Assembly: GCA_035627955.1 (NCBI GenBank)
Contig: DASPKU010000003.1
Span: forward strand, 1 to 64,000
Direction: 5' to 3'
Length of the DNA: 64,000 nt
DNA from: Phycisphaerales bacterium
GTDB lineage: Bacteria; Planctomycetota; Phycisphaerae; Phycisphaerales; UBA1924
Below the pieces are notes generated by a model that saw only the letters and a program-made list of their open reading frames with translations, was not told where the DNA came from and did no database searches. The stretch's first letter is position 1; each line of letters begins with the position of its first letter. Below, piece by piece: positions 7,932 to 16,440 of this stretch. The position numbers and the translations under genes are program-made.

Positions 7932-9245
7932 TCACTGATCCGTGTGCTTCTCCGAAGCCGTCGTATGCTCCTCGATCGAAGCCGGGCCATTCGCGACCGG
8001 CTCGCTCTCGTTGAACTTCGCGTTTGCCGGCGCGGCCGCGGTCGCGGTAGTGGGGGACACGCCCGCCCCCAGCGCCGCCTGCGCCGAACGCACCGCGGGG
8101 CCCAGGTCCAGCGACCAGATGTTGTCCTTGCCCGACCGGTCGCTCACGAAGAACAGCCGGTCGTTGCCGCCCCATACCGGGCTGAGCGCCAGGCCGGTGC
8201 CGTCGGTCAGACGCACCTTGCCCTCGCCCTCGCCCGAGATCATCCACAGCGTCGCCCACTGCGGGCGCGAATCGGACCCGTCCACCGGCACCTCGGTGTA
8301 CACGACCCACTGCCCGTCGGGGCTCCACGAAGGGTCGATCAGCGCCGTCTCCGCGCTGCTGGCGATCTCCGTTGTGTTGCCGGTCGTGCCGTTGCTGATC
8401 TCGACCGTCCACAGGCTGAAGGTCCGCCGCCCGCGCTCGCGCCCCAGCTGGAACAGGACCTTGTCGCTGCCGTTGCTGCCCGTGCCCGCGACCGGGCACC
8501 ACTGCGGCAGCACGCCGTAGCCGATGAAGTTGGCGACCGCGGGGTTGGCAACCTCGGTCACCCACATCTCCCACCGCCCGCTCGCCTGGCCCTGGCGCGA
8601 GAACACCAGGCTGCGCCCGTCGGGCGACCACGAGGGGTGCACGTCGTCCGCGCTGTCGCTGGTCACCTGCACCGCGCGCCCGCCGGTCACGGGCATGACG
8701 TAGATGTCCCAGTTCCCTGTGCGGTCGCTCGCGAACGCGATCGACTTGCCGTCGGGGCTGATCGCCGGCATCGCGTCCTGCCCCGGGTCGTTCGTCAGCT
8801 GCGTCACCACGCGGCTGTCGGTCTTCTTCCAGTAGATATCCGCGTTGGTGCGGTGCTGCGTGCTGGCGAACACCAGCTTCTTCCCGTCGCGGGAGACGCA
8901 GGGGTCAAAGTCCGCGCCCTCCTCGGCAAACGTCACGCGGCTCACGCCCGTCATCACCACGCCCGGCGTGCCGCCCTCGTCCGTCCCGTCGCTCGAAAGG
9001 GTGAGCGCCGAAGCGCCACGCGGCCCGCTCGCAGAGGCTCCGGGCTTCACCTGCACCGACAACAGCGACACGTTCATCGGCGGCGGGATCCGCAGCCGCG
9101 CCCGCGGCCCTGTAGACGCCACCGGCGAAGGCTCGCTCTGCACCTGCACCATCGGCTCTGGGCGGTGCACCGGGCGCGGCTCGCTCGCGCACCCCGCCAC
9201 CAGCACGGTCCCGGCCACGGCCACGATCTGCGCACACGTCTTCAT
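7932..9245 (-). CDS. TolB-like WD40 beta-propeller lipoprotein
   Basis: A 437-aa envelope protein. ATG 9245 is chosen because GAGG lies 8 bases upstream; the GTG at 9254 is the alternative. The signal ends in a lipobox-like LVAGC (Cys about 19). After a low-complexity Pro/Ser region, residues 105-390 carry repeated propeller blades with the PD40 signature: DPCVSRDGKKLVFAS, PAISPDGKSIAFASDRTG, PSWSPDGRSLVFSR, PSWSPDGQWVVYTE and SPVWGGNDRLFFVSDRSG. This is the TolB C-terminal fold. The TolB N-terminal domain is missing and no tol-pal genes flank it, so it is TolB-like rather than TolB. The C-terminus is an Ala/Thr-rich tail. Confidence 0.82.
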   Translation of the reverse strand: MKTCAQIVAVAGTVLVAGCASEPRPVHRPEPMVQVQSEPSPVASTGPRARLRIPPPMNVSLLSVQVKPGASASGPRGASALTLSSDGTDEGGTPGVVMTGVSRVTFAEEGADFDPCVSRDGKKLVFASTQHRTNADIYWKKTDSRVVTQLTNDPGQDAMPAISPDGKSIAFASDRTGNWDIYVMPVTGGRAVQVTSDSADDVHPSWSPDGRSLVFSRQGQASGRWEMWVTEVANPAVANFIGYGVLPQWCPVAGTGSNGSDKVLFQLGRERGRRTFSLWTVEISNGTTGNTTEIASSAETALIDPSWSPDGQWVVYTEVPVDGSDSRPQWATLWMISGEGEGKVRLTDGTGLALSPVWGGNDRLFFVSDRSGKDNIWSLDLGPAVRSAQAALGAGVSPTTATAAAPANAKFNESEPVANGPASIEEHTTASEKHTDQ

Positions 9246-9403
9246 AGGTCCCACCTCTGCACGAGGGCGTCAAAGCAGTATCGCCCGCGACAGGGCCATC
9301 CGTTTATCGGACTGCCCCGCGCGCGGACTTCAACCCGCGGCCACACGCCGCGGCACCTGCCACCATCGGACTTTGGGACCTGCGACTTAACGGGCCAAGG
9401 GTC

Positions 9404-9667
9404 CTACTCCCTCGGCTCCCGCCTCACGATCGCCGGCGCGATCCCCTTCCGCACCCACGGGATGCCCGGGTCCTCCAGCACGTTCAGGTGCTCGAGGTAG
9501 TGGGCGAGGGCCCCCTCGGTGAACCGCGAAAGGAACTCCGTGGTGGCCGTGGGGTTGAGCTCCAGGATCCGCTCAACCAGCTGCGCCCGCGACAGGAACG
9601 CGGGGCGTCGCTCGTGCTGCAACAACTCCGCCTGCTGACCGCGGCTGCCTCCGTGGCTCGTGACCAT
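9404..9667 (-). CDS. Small conserved-looking hypothetical protein
   Basis: An 87-aa soluble protein, polar at the N-terminus (residues 1-25 rich in Gly, Gln, Arg). The rest is helical: LSRAQLVERILELNPTATTEF, then LSRFTEGALAHYLEHLNVLE, then a basic end. The aromatic/Leu helix pattern (AHYLEHL) suggests a small helical fold. No family is recognised. It is divergent from the gene at 9816 and separated by 158 bp from the TolB-like gene downstream on the same strand. Codon use fits the surrounding genes. Confidence 0.6.
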   Translation of the reverse strand: MVTSHGGSRGQQAELLQHERRPAFLSRAQLVERILELNPTATTEFLSRFTEGALAHYLEHLNVLEDPGIPWVRKGIAPAIVRREPRE

Positions 9668-9815
9668 TGCGCCTCCGTGCTGCTACCCTCGCCCGGAGGC
9701 CCACCAGCGGAACGGCGGAACGCAACAACCCCGCCGGCCGGTGGAACCAGCCCGGACGATCTCCGCCCGCACGACCGCAATCCACGTGCCGTGCCCGGGC
9801 TCGAAAGGTGTGTCA

Positions 9816-10463
9816 ATGCAGGTCCGTGTGCTCCGCCACGCCCAGCCCGGTTCATCGGTCTACGGCTGGATAGAACCGGAAAACTCAGATGTCACCGGGG
9901 ACCCCTCCTGGGTGCCATGGCGACGTCTCCGTCGCTATGTCCTCGAGTCCGCAATACCCGTTACTGAACTTCAAGTTCCTGCTGACGCACAAGTTGTGAT
10001 CCGCTCCGTGCCGACCGGCGACACGCCCGCCTGGCTCCCCGCCCCCCGGGCCGAGTTCCTCGCCTGGTGCCAGCACCTCGAGCAGGCCCTCCCCAACCCC
10101 CTCTGCATCTGGCCCACGGCCCAGGGCTCCGTCTCCGACGTCCCTTCTCTCCGCTCGTTCCTGACTGCCGCCGAGCAGCGTGGCCGTCCATGGACGTTCC
10201 TCTTCGACCCAGTCTCGATGCTCACGCCCGCGATGCTCGCCAACGCCGATGACCACCTCGTGCGTCTGTTCGAGTCCCTCTCTGACCACCCGGCGCGCGA
10301 GGCCACGCTCCTCGCCGACGCCGCGGCCATCGGTGAGACGGTCACCCCCGCCCCGCTGGGGTCGGGCCCGCTCACCAGCCTCGTTCTCCGCCTCGCAACC
10401 CCCCGCCCGGCCGGCATCGTCCTCGTCGAACACCACCTGCCCGAGCAACTCGCCCTGCTCTGA
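9816..10463 (+). CDS. Hypothetical protein upstream of nuoC
   Basis: A 215-aa cytosolic protein. ATG 9816 is chosen because AAAGG precedes it by 7 bases; upstream in-frame sequence is Arg/Pro-rich and looks non-coding. The second half (ALPNPLCIWPTAQGSVSDV, RPWTFLFDPVSMLTPAMLANADDHLVRLFESL) has the helix/strand pattern of a sugar-phosphate isomerase/epimerase-like TIM-barrel fragment (FDP-x-x-ML), but it is too short for a complete barrel. The end (GIVLVEHHLPEQLALL) is a strand plus helix. Only 19 bases separate it from nuoC, so the two probably share a transcript. Function unknown. Confidence 0.68.
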   Translation: MQVRVLRHAQPGSSVYGWIEPENSDVTGDPSWVPWRRLRRYVLESAIPVTELQVPADAQVVIRSVPTGDTPAWLPAPRAEFLAWCQHLEQALPNPLCIWPTAQGSVSDVPSLRSFLTAAEQRGRPWTFLFDPVSMLTPAMLANADDHLVRLFESLSDHPAREATLLADAAAIGETVTPAPLGSGPLTSLVLRLATPRPAGIVLVEHHLPEQLALL

Positions 10464-10482
10464 ATCCCTACACTCCCCGCCT

Positions 10483-11043
10483 ATGCAGGACCCCGTCACC
10501 AGACTCGACCACCCCGTCTTCGGCGTGGTCAAGCAGGCCTTCCCCGGCAAGAAGTTCCGCGCCGCTGAGTTCCGCGGCCAGTCCACGCTCGTGGTCGAGC
10601 CCCAGGACGCCCACGAAGTCCTCGCCTTCCTCAAGACCGATCCCCGCTGCGACTTCAACTTCCTCTCGGACGTCGGGGGCGTCGATTACCTGAACTACCC
10701 CGCCCCCCAGCCCGGCCGCTTCGCCGTGGTCTGGAACCTCTGCTCCTACGCCCGCACTGACCGGCTCTTCGTCAAGACCTACCTCAACCCCAGCCTCCCC
10801 ACCGACGGCACGGCCGACGACCCCGCCCTGGTGGTCGACTCGGTCTGCGACCTCTGGCCGGGGGCCGAGTGGAACGAGCGAGAGTGCTTCGACATGTTCG
10901 GCATCCGCTTCAGGGGCCACCCGGACCTCCGCCGCATCCTGCTGTGGGAGAGCTACCCGGCCCACCCCCTCCGCAAGGACTACCCCGTCCGTGGGCGTGG
11001 CGAGCGCGAGGCGTATCGGGTGGTGGACCGCACCTCGTCGTAA
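10483..11043 (+). CDS. nuoC: NADH-quinone oxidoreductase subunit C
   Basis: A 186-aa NuoC/NdhJ (30-kDa) subunit of respiratory complex I, part of the peripheral arm next to the quinone site. The family signature is clear: SVCDLWPGAEWNERECFDMFGI (written here in overlap; residues about 118-139), then GHPDLRRILLW and HPLRKDYPVRG. The N-terminal half (FPGKKFRAAEFRGQSTLVVE, DFNFLSDVGGVDY) fits as well. The ATG at 10483 gives the normal size. No other nuo gene is next to it, so the remaining complex I genes must lie elsewhere. Confidence 0.93.
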   Translation: MQDPVTRLDHPVFGVVKQAFPGKKFRAAEFRGQSTLVVEPQDAHEVLAFLKTDPRCDFNFLSDVGGVDYLNYPAPQPGRFAVVWNLCSYARTDRLFVKTYLNPSLPTDGTADDPALVVDSVCDLWPGAEWNERECFDMFGIRFRGHPDLRRILLWESYPAHPLRKDYPVRGRGEREAYRVVDRTSS

Positions 11044-11078
11044 CGGGCCCGCGCCCGCTCCGTAGAAAGGGTGTCTGC

Positions 11079-11116
11079 CTATAGGTCCTATGGGACCTAT
11101 ACGACCTATAGGACCC
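11079..11116. repeat. Tandem 9-nt repeat CCTATAGGA before a lipoprotein gene
   Basis: Four consecutive 9-nt units: CCTATAGGT, CCTATGGGA, CCTATACGA and CCTATAGGA, followed by CCC. It ends 7 bases before the ATG at 11123, and the AGGA of its last unit is the only plausible Shine-Dalgarno sequence for that gene. Each unit holds the self-complementary core CCTATAGG or a variant of it. Confidence 0.8.
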
Positions 11117-11122
11117 ACGCCC

Positions 11123-12013
11123 ATGTCCAAGCGAATCAGCCTGCTGCTTCTCTGCGTTTCAGGGCTGCTGCTTCCCGCCTGCGAAGAGAAGCACGAAAGC
11201 CCCGAGGCCACCATCGCCGCGCTGCGGGCCAGCGTTGAGCAGGGGCGCGCCGACAAGATCCCCAACTACCTCTACGCCGACACGCCGGAGATGCGCAAGC
11301 TGCTCACCCGCTTCGGCAAGCTGCTCGGGAACCTCCAGAAGCTCGGCACCGCCGTCGCCACCAAGTTCCCCAAGGAAGTGGGGGAGCTGAAGGCTAAAGC
11401 CGAGGCCGCGGCCAAGGACGGCAAGTCCTCCAGCTTCCTGAGCCAAATGATGGCGCAGCAGCGCGGCGGCCGCCGCAACGTCGCCGTGCAGGTTGGCGGC
11501 AGCTCTCCGCAGAGCCGCGACAAGATGCGCGACGCGTTCAACGACACGATGAAGCAGCTGTTCGCCGACCCCTACGGCTGGATCCAGCGCAGCGAGCAGC
11601 GTCTCAGCACCGAGTTCCTGACCGATGAGTCGGTCGCCGTGCTGTGGGACGGCGAGCCCGTGCTCGCGCCCATTGGCATGGTGATGAAGCGCGACCAGCG
11701 CGACGGCAACTGGTACTTCGTCATCCCCACCAACATCCCGGGCATGAACCGCATCCTGCCCAAGAGCGAGCGCGAGTACCAGATCTGGGGCGGCCTGATT
11801 ACGGTGTTCGACAAGATGATCGTGGACCTCACGAAAGAGGTCGAAAACGGCACGATCAAGTCGATCGACGAGCTCTCGTTCAAGGCCGGCGAGATGGCCT
11901 TCATGCCGGCGATGCTCACCGTGTACGCCTATACGCAGCTCAAGGACGCCGAGAAGAAAGAGGCTAAGGCCGCGGAGGCCAAAGCGTCCGCCCCGGCAGT
12001 CCCCGGCAAGTGA
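11123..12013 (+). CDS. Lipoprotein of unknown function
   Basis: A 296-aa protein with a lipoprotein signal (MSKRISLLLLCVSGLLLPAC, Cys 20). ATG 11123 is preferred to the GTG at 11090 because the latter would translate the 9-nt tandem repeat. The mature part is helix-rich and charged, with an Arg/Gly-rich spot (QQRGGRRN), then a mixed region with VAVLWDGEPVLAPIGMVMKRD and WYFVIPTNIPGMNRILPK that looks like a small beta-sheet domain. The C-terminus is an Ala/Lys/Glu-rich tail. No family is recognised. It sits 79 bp after nuoC and converges on the LptD-like gene with only 6 bases between stops. Confidence 0.75.
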   Translation: MSKRISLLLLCVSGLLLPACEEKHESPEATIAALRASVEQGRADKIPNYLYADTPEMRKLLTRFGKLLGNLQKLGTAVATKFPKEVGELKAKAEAAAKDGKSSSFLSQMMAQQRGGRRNVAVQVGGSSPQSRDKMRDAFNDTMKQLFADPYGWIQRSEQRLSTEFLTDESVAVLWDGEPVLAPIGMVMKRDQRDGNWYFVIPTNIPGMNRILPKSEREYQIWGGLITVFDKMIVDLTKEVENGTIKSIDELSFKAGEMAFMPAMLTVYAYTQLKDAEKKEAKAAEAKASAPAVPGK

Positions 12014-12019
12014 CGCTGC

Positions 12020-15000
12020 TCAGCGGAAGAACCCGCCGCTGCCACCGGAGAACACGTCCCCGCCGCCCGAGAAGCGCCCGCTGCCCTGCGCCCCGTACGG
12101 CTGGAACACGAACCCGAAGCTCGTCTCGCCCGTGATGTCGTTGAACGACACGGTGACACCCAGCAGCATGCTGGAGAACCGCCGCCGCACCTCGACGACC
12201 GTGCTCTGGAAGCCGCCGCCGTTGACGTCGTACGTCAGGCCGACGGAGGCTGCGTACTTCTCCGTCAGGTCGTAGCTGCTGCCGAACACGAGGTACGTCG
12301 AGTCCTGCGGGTTGATGTACCGCGCATCCAGCATGCTGGTGAAGCCCGGCGCGTGCCGCACCAGCAGCCCCACGTTGCTCACCGCCTGCTGGTTGGCGTC
12401 GAAGTCGTACACCACGCCGCCCGCGATGCTGGTCGCGTCCGTCAGCCGAAGCACGGCGTCCACCACGCCGAACTCGCCCGCGCTGCTCAGTTCCGGCCGG
12501 TAGTCAAAGAACCGCGGGATCGGGCTTTTCCGCGTGGCGTCGTCGGTGCTGTACACGTAGTCGGTGCTCACCGTCAGCAGGTCCACGTTGTGCCACTGCC
12601 CGGGGCCGCCGCGCTGGGTCTGGAACGTCTGCGTCACGCCGATGCGGGCCATGCCGCCGTCGGCGAGGCTTTCCACTTCGTAGTCGTACGTGGGCAGGTC
12701 GCCCGCCTCGATGCTCGTGCCCGCGACCTGCACGGTCGCGTTGGGCTCAATCAGGTGCCGGATGCGGTGGATGTCCAGCAGTCGCGAGTCGACGTCGTCG
12801 TACACCCGCTGCACCGTGGTCGATAGCCGCACGCCCGCCGCGGACCACAGCCGCACGTTGTCGTCATTGTCCGGCGAGTACACCTCGAAGGAGTCATCCC
12901 ACGCGGTCACACGCCCGACCGCGTACGGCATGATCTTGATCGGCCCTGCCTCGGTGGTAATGGCCAGTTCCTGGCGCGTGTCGCCCCGCGTTACGCCGTC
13001 CTCGAAGAGCCCTTGCCCGCGCAACCGGTCCGCGATCGACTGGTCGAAGTTGATGCCGAAGGCGCGCTGCGAGAGCGAGTTCCGCGTGAAGCCGCGGTCC
13101 CGTGCCTCCTCCTCATCGAAAACGAACTCCACCCGCCCGGCGCGGTACTCGTGCGTCCACGTCAGCAGGCCCGGTGAATAGTTCGCCAGCAGGTCGTCCG
13201 CCTGGCGCGCATAGAACGCCTCGGGCAGCTTGTTGACCGTGTACCCCTGGCTCTGCAGCAGCCACTCGTTGACCAGGAAGTCCTCGAACGTCGCCTTGGC
13301 CTGCAGCGACAGGTACGAGTTGTCATCCACCCGCCGCAGCGTTGCCCGATTCGTGAACTCCCGCGCGTTCTCCGCCATCTGCGGGAACAGCGCCGTCACC
13401 AGCGTGGCGTCGCTGATGGTGGAGGCTTCCGCGATCAGCGTCCACTCTCGATTGAACCGGTACCGCCCCTCGCCGACGATCAGCCCGCGGAACTCGCCGT
13501 CGTGGTTCAGGCGCGTGCCGGGCTTGAGGATGTCGGTGCCGCGGTCGCTGGGCAGGGTGTACGCGAACAGCCCGCCCTCGCTCTTCGCGGTATTCCACTT
13601 GAAGCGCCCGCCCACGCCCGCGCCGCGCTCGAAGTAAAAGTCCGTCAGCAGGTCCAGCTCGGTATCCCGCGGCCGCTCCAGCCCCAGCAGCGTGTACGCG
13701 TTCAGCGTCGCCCGCACGGCACCGCCGCTGCCGCTGCGGTTCTCCACCCGGAAGTCCTTGATCGGGAACTGCGACGGGTCGCCGCTGTACCGCGGCCAGT
13801 AGAACACCGGGATCCCCATCGCCTGCAGGGTGATGTTCCGCGCATCGACGATCGTCCGCGTGTCGGTCACCGGCCCTGGGGGCGCCGTGCCCTCGGCGAC
13901 CTCCTCCGGGTCAGGTTCAACGATGTCGTCCTGCTTGGTGATGGTGACGCTCGTTGCGCCGATCGCGAGCTCGGGGTCGAAGAACGCGGTGTTGGTGAAG
14001 CGAGCGTCCTTCGCGACGAACTGGCGCGCCGACTCCTGCCGGATGCTCTTGGCACGCACGTACAGCGGCAAGCGCCGCTTCTCGTCGAACGTCCAGTACA
14101 CCGCGTCGATCATCGCGGCCTTGTTCGCCCTGAAGTCGTAGTAGACCTGCGGCGCGTTCACGTGGTGAGTGCCGTCGCTGGCGAAGACCCCGCCCTCGAG
14201 GTACACGCCGCGGATCGCGTCCGCGCCCAGCCGCGCAAGGTCCGTGAGCTTCCCGGGGTCGCCGAAGACCACCGCTCGCTGCGCCCTCATCGTCAGCACG
14301 CGCCCGCGCGGGTCCTCGTACTGCACCACCACTCCGCCGGTGGCGATGACCGAGCTCTCCTCCGCCCCTCCCGACACCAGCACGCGGTCATCCGCCGCGA
14401 TCGTGACAATCCCGTCGCTCGCAAAGATCGGCTCGTTCTCGGCCGTCTGGGGTGGACCGCCAATGGGTACCCCGCCGCTCCGCGGCGGCTCTTCACTCGG
14501 CCCGCTCACCTTCGGCGGCCCCCCCGCCGTCTGGTCTCCCGTCACAGGTGCACGCTGAGCCTGCTGATCCCCCGTCGGCTGCCCCGCTGGCGACGACGCC
14601 TCTGCCCGCCCACCATCCTGTCCTGTCACCCGCGGCCCCGGACGGGCCGTGCGATCGGGCACCTGTGGGCTCGATGGGCGCTGCCTGGCAGCAGTGGGGG
14701 GCTCCGAGCCGGCCTCCCCCGCCTCCGGAGGGCGCGAGTACGCCCGCGACTCAATCTGATCCGGCCGCAGCAGCGGCCCGCGAGGCGGCCGCACCGCCGT
14801 GCTCTTCCGTGAAAGCCGTGGCAGCAGCGCCGCGGCCGCGCTCGGCTCCGCGATGCCCAACTCCTTCCGCAGCGACTTCGCCATCGCCTGCTCACCGGCG
14901 CTCACGAGTGCCTCAGCCTCGCCCCGCCCCGGCGCCCGCTCGATCAGCAGGTCCGCCGCGATCTGCACCGGTCCTTCGACCTCAACAACACCCTTCACCG

Positions 15001-15430
15001 GCAGCCGTTCCGAGGCCATCGACACCCCGCCCGCCGGGTCGGCGGCCGAGCCCATCTCCTCGAAGTAGGCGAACACCTGTGTGGCGGGCCGGCCATCAAC
15101 GACTACGCCCTCCATCCACACCGCGGCGCGTTTCGCCCGGAACGTGTACCCGGCGATCACCGCCCGCACGTCGCCCTCGATGATCAGCCGGCGCGTGGAA
15201 CCCTCCGCCCACGACCACGCCCTGGTCCCCGCAAAGCCCAGCCGCCCCGCGACCGGCGCCTGCGCGAAACGCACGCCGGCGAACCCGCGCCCATCGATCC
15301 CGCTCGCGCGGTCATCCCGCGGCGCAACCTGCTGTGCTTGCACTGTTTGCGGCACAGCCGCACACCCGCCCGCCAGGGCCAGGAGCCACGAACCAACCAC
15401 GAAATGCCCCGACCCGGTCCTGCGTGCCAT
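12020..15430 (-). CDS. lptD: LptD-like LPS-assembly outer-membrane protein
   Basis: A 1136-aa protein that in Gram-negative bacteria inserts lipopolysaccharide into the outer leaflet. It has a signal peptide (cut near TVQAQ, about 33), an N-terminal OstA-like region (residues 70-185), a Pro/Gly/Arg-rich disordered insert (about 215-330), a second OstA/jellyroll repeat (residues 335-540: GIVTIAADDRVLVSGGAEES, VYLEGGVFASDGTHHVNAPQ, VYYDFRANKAAMIDAVYWTF), then IPVFYWPRYSGDP and a long beta-barrel to the C-terminus ending in Gly/Ser/Phe-rich strands. The GIPVFYWP motif and overall order match LptD. It implies an asymmetric LPS-bearing outer membrane. No lptA or lptB nearby. Confidence 0.85.
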   Translation of the reverse strand: MARRTGSGHFVVGSWLLALAGGCAAVPQTVQAQQVAPRDDRASGIDGRGFAGVRFAQAPVAGRLGFAGTRAWSWAEGSTRRLIIEGDVRAVIAGYTFRAKRAAVWMEGVVVDGRPATQVFAYFEEMGSAADPAGGVSMASERLPVKGVVEVEGPVQIAADLLIERAPGRGEAEALVSAGEQAMAKSLRKELGIAEPSAAAALLPRLSRKSTAVRPPRGPLLRPDQIESRAYSRPPEAGEAGSEPPTAARQRPSSPQVPDRTARPGPRVTGQDGGRAEASSPAGQPTGDQQAQRAPVTGDQTAGGPPKVSGPSEEPPRSGGVPIGGPPQTAENEPIFASDGIVTIAADDRVLVSGGAEESSVIATGGVVVQYEDPRGRVLTMRAQRAVVFGDPGKLTDLARLGADAIRGVYLEGGVFASDGTHHVNAPQVYYDFRANKAAMIDAVYWTFDEKRRLPLYVRAKSIRQESARQFVAKDARFTNTAFFDPELAIGATSVTITKQDDIVEPDPEEVAEGTAPPGPVTDTRTIVDARNITLQAMGIPVFYWPRYSGDPSQFPIKDFRVENRSGSGGAVRATLNAYTLLGLERPRDTELDLLTDFYFERGAGVGGRFKWNTAKSEGGLFAYTLPSDRGTDILKPGTRLNHDGEFRGLIVGEGRYRFNREWTLIAEASTISDATLVTALFPQMAENAREFTNRATLRRVDDNSYLSLQAKATFEDFLVNEWLLQSQGYTVNKLPEAFYARQADDLLANYSPGLLTWTHEYRAGRVEFVFDEEEARDRGFTRNSLSQRAFGINFDQSIADRLRGQGLFEDGVTRGDTRQELAITTEAGPIKIMPYAVGRVTAWDDSFEVYSPDNDDNVRLWSAAGVRLSTTVQRVYDDVDSRLLDIHRIRHLIEPNATVQVAGTSIEAGDLPTYDYEVESLADGGMARIGVTQTFQTQRGGPGQWHNVDLLTVSTDYVYSTDDATRKSPIPRFFDYRPELSSAGEFGVVDAVLRLTDATSIAGGVVYDFDANQQAVSNVGLLVRHAPGFTSMLDARYINPQDSTYLVFGSSYDLTEKYAASVGLTYDVNGGGFQSTVVEVRRRFSSMLLGVTVSFNDITGETSFGFVFQPYGAQGSGRFSGGGDVFSGGSGGFFR

Positions 15431-15549
15431 GAGCCGCGATGGTAAGGACTTCCGCGCCGCCCCTCAACAACGCGGGAATTGTCGCAACAACCGCGCGCCC
15501 GCCACGGTAACCTCGTGCACGCGGCGAAAGCCGCGCAGGAGAAAGAGAC

Positions 15550-16359
15550 ATGCGCACCCGCATCGCCGCCATCGCGGCCGTCGTCGGCATTGCCGCCACC
15601 GTCCACGCACAGACCGAGGTCAAGTACCAGGTCTCCCGCGCCGGGCAGGAGAACTGGTCGTCCTCGCTGAGCGTCGCGCCCAATACCCCGGTCGACATCC
15701 GCGTGCTGGTCTCGTACAAGGGCCTCGCCCCCGCGCTTGGTCTTGGCTCCGTGATTTTCCAGCCCACCATCAGCAACTGGGTGAGCAGCGGCGCCGCCGA
15801 TTCTCTGACCCCCATCAACGCGATCGGCTGGGTCACTGACGCCCCCAACACGTACGGCAAGATGAGCCCGTTCGTCCGCACCAACGGCACGCTCTCCACG
15901 CCCCAGGCCTACGTCGGGCACTCGCACAACATCAGCGGCACCAACTACCTCCGCATCGCGCTGCCGCACGTGACCAGCTGGTTCGGGGGCACCGGCAATA
16001 CCAGCGGCGGCAGCGGCATCCTCATCGGGCAGATCAACCAGAACGCCCCCGGCCGCCCGACCAACCTGCCCCCGGCAAGCACGGCCAACCAGGAAGTCGT
16101 CGTGCTCAAGTTCAAGATCAACATCGGCGCAGCCCTCGACCCCCGGCTGCTGACGATCACAACCCCAGCCAACGGGTTCGGCAACCTCGACCCTGACTCC
16201 GGGCTCCGCACGGGCAACTGGTTCGCCAACTCCACCGAGCATGTCGGCAGTATTCAGGAGGCGGCGTTCGCGACACCCGCATTCATCAACGTCATCCCGG
16301 CGCCTGGCACGTGCGTGCTGATCAGCACGCTGTTGGTGGTCGCCCGCCGTCGTCGTTGA
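15550..16359 (+). CDS. Secreted protein with PAPG-type C-terminal sorting signal
   Basis: A 269-aa exported protein: signal peptide (MRTRIAAIAAVVGIAATVHA), a single all-beta domain (residues 25-245: DIRVLVSYKGLAPALGLGSV, VIFQPTISNW, SGTNYLRIALPHVTSWFGG) and a C-terminal tripartite tail IPAPGTCVLISTLLVVARRRR (residues about 249-269). The tail has a Pro-Ala-Pro-Gly motif, a hydrophobic helix and an Arg cluster, which is the layout of PEP-CTERM signals processed by exosortase, with PAPG in place of the usual PEP. No exosortase gene is in the window. The function of the beta domain is unknown; a cohesin-like fold is conceivable but unproven. Confidence 0.78.
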   Translation: MRTRIAAIAAVVGIAATVHAQTEVKYQVSRAGQENWSSSLSVAPNTPVDIRVLVSYKGLAPALGLGSVIFQPTISNWVSSGAADSLTPINAIGWVTDAPNTYGKMSPFVRTNGTLSTPQAYVGHSHNISGTNYLRIALPHVTSWFGGTGNTSGGSGILIGQINQNAPGRPTNLPPASTANQEVVVLKFKINIGAALDPRLLTITTPANGFGNLDPDSGLRTGNWFANSTEHVGSIQEAAFATPAFINVIPAPGTCVLISTLLVVARRRR

Positions 16360-16372
16360 TGACGGAACAAAA

Positions 16373-16394
16373 GCGGGCGCCACCAGGCGCCCGC
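16373..16394. terminator. Hairpin between convergent genes
   Basis: GCGGGCGCC (16373-16381) pairs with GGCGCCCGC (16386-16394), loop ACCA. It stands 14 bases after the stop of the PAPG-tailed protein and is preceded by AAAA, which gives a T tract on the minus strand. It probably ends transcription from hmgA. Confidence 0.7.
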
Positions 16395-16413
16395 TCTCAC
16401 GAGCACTGTTCAC

Positions 16414-16437
16414 AAACGGGGGCGTCAGCCCCCGTTT
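16414..16437. terminator. Bidirectional intrinsic terminator
   Basis: AAACGGGGGC (16414-16423) pairs with GCCCCCGTTT (16428-16437), loop GTCA, followed by TTTT on the plus strand and having AAA on its left. It lies directly before the hmgA stop and serves the convergent pair. Confidence 0.85.
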
Positions 16438-16440
16438 TCA

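Noticed and set aside
15625-16285. Cohesin domain in the PAPG-tailed protein, as receptor for the dockerin-like tails
   Set aside because: The all-beta pattern is suggestive, but no diagnostic cohesin motif is visible; the idea is too weak to call.
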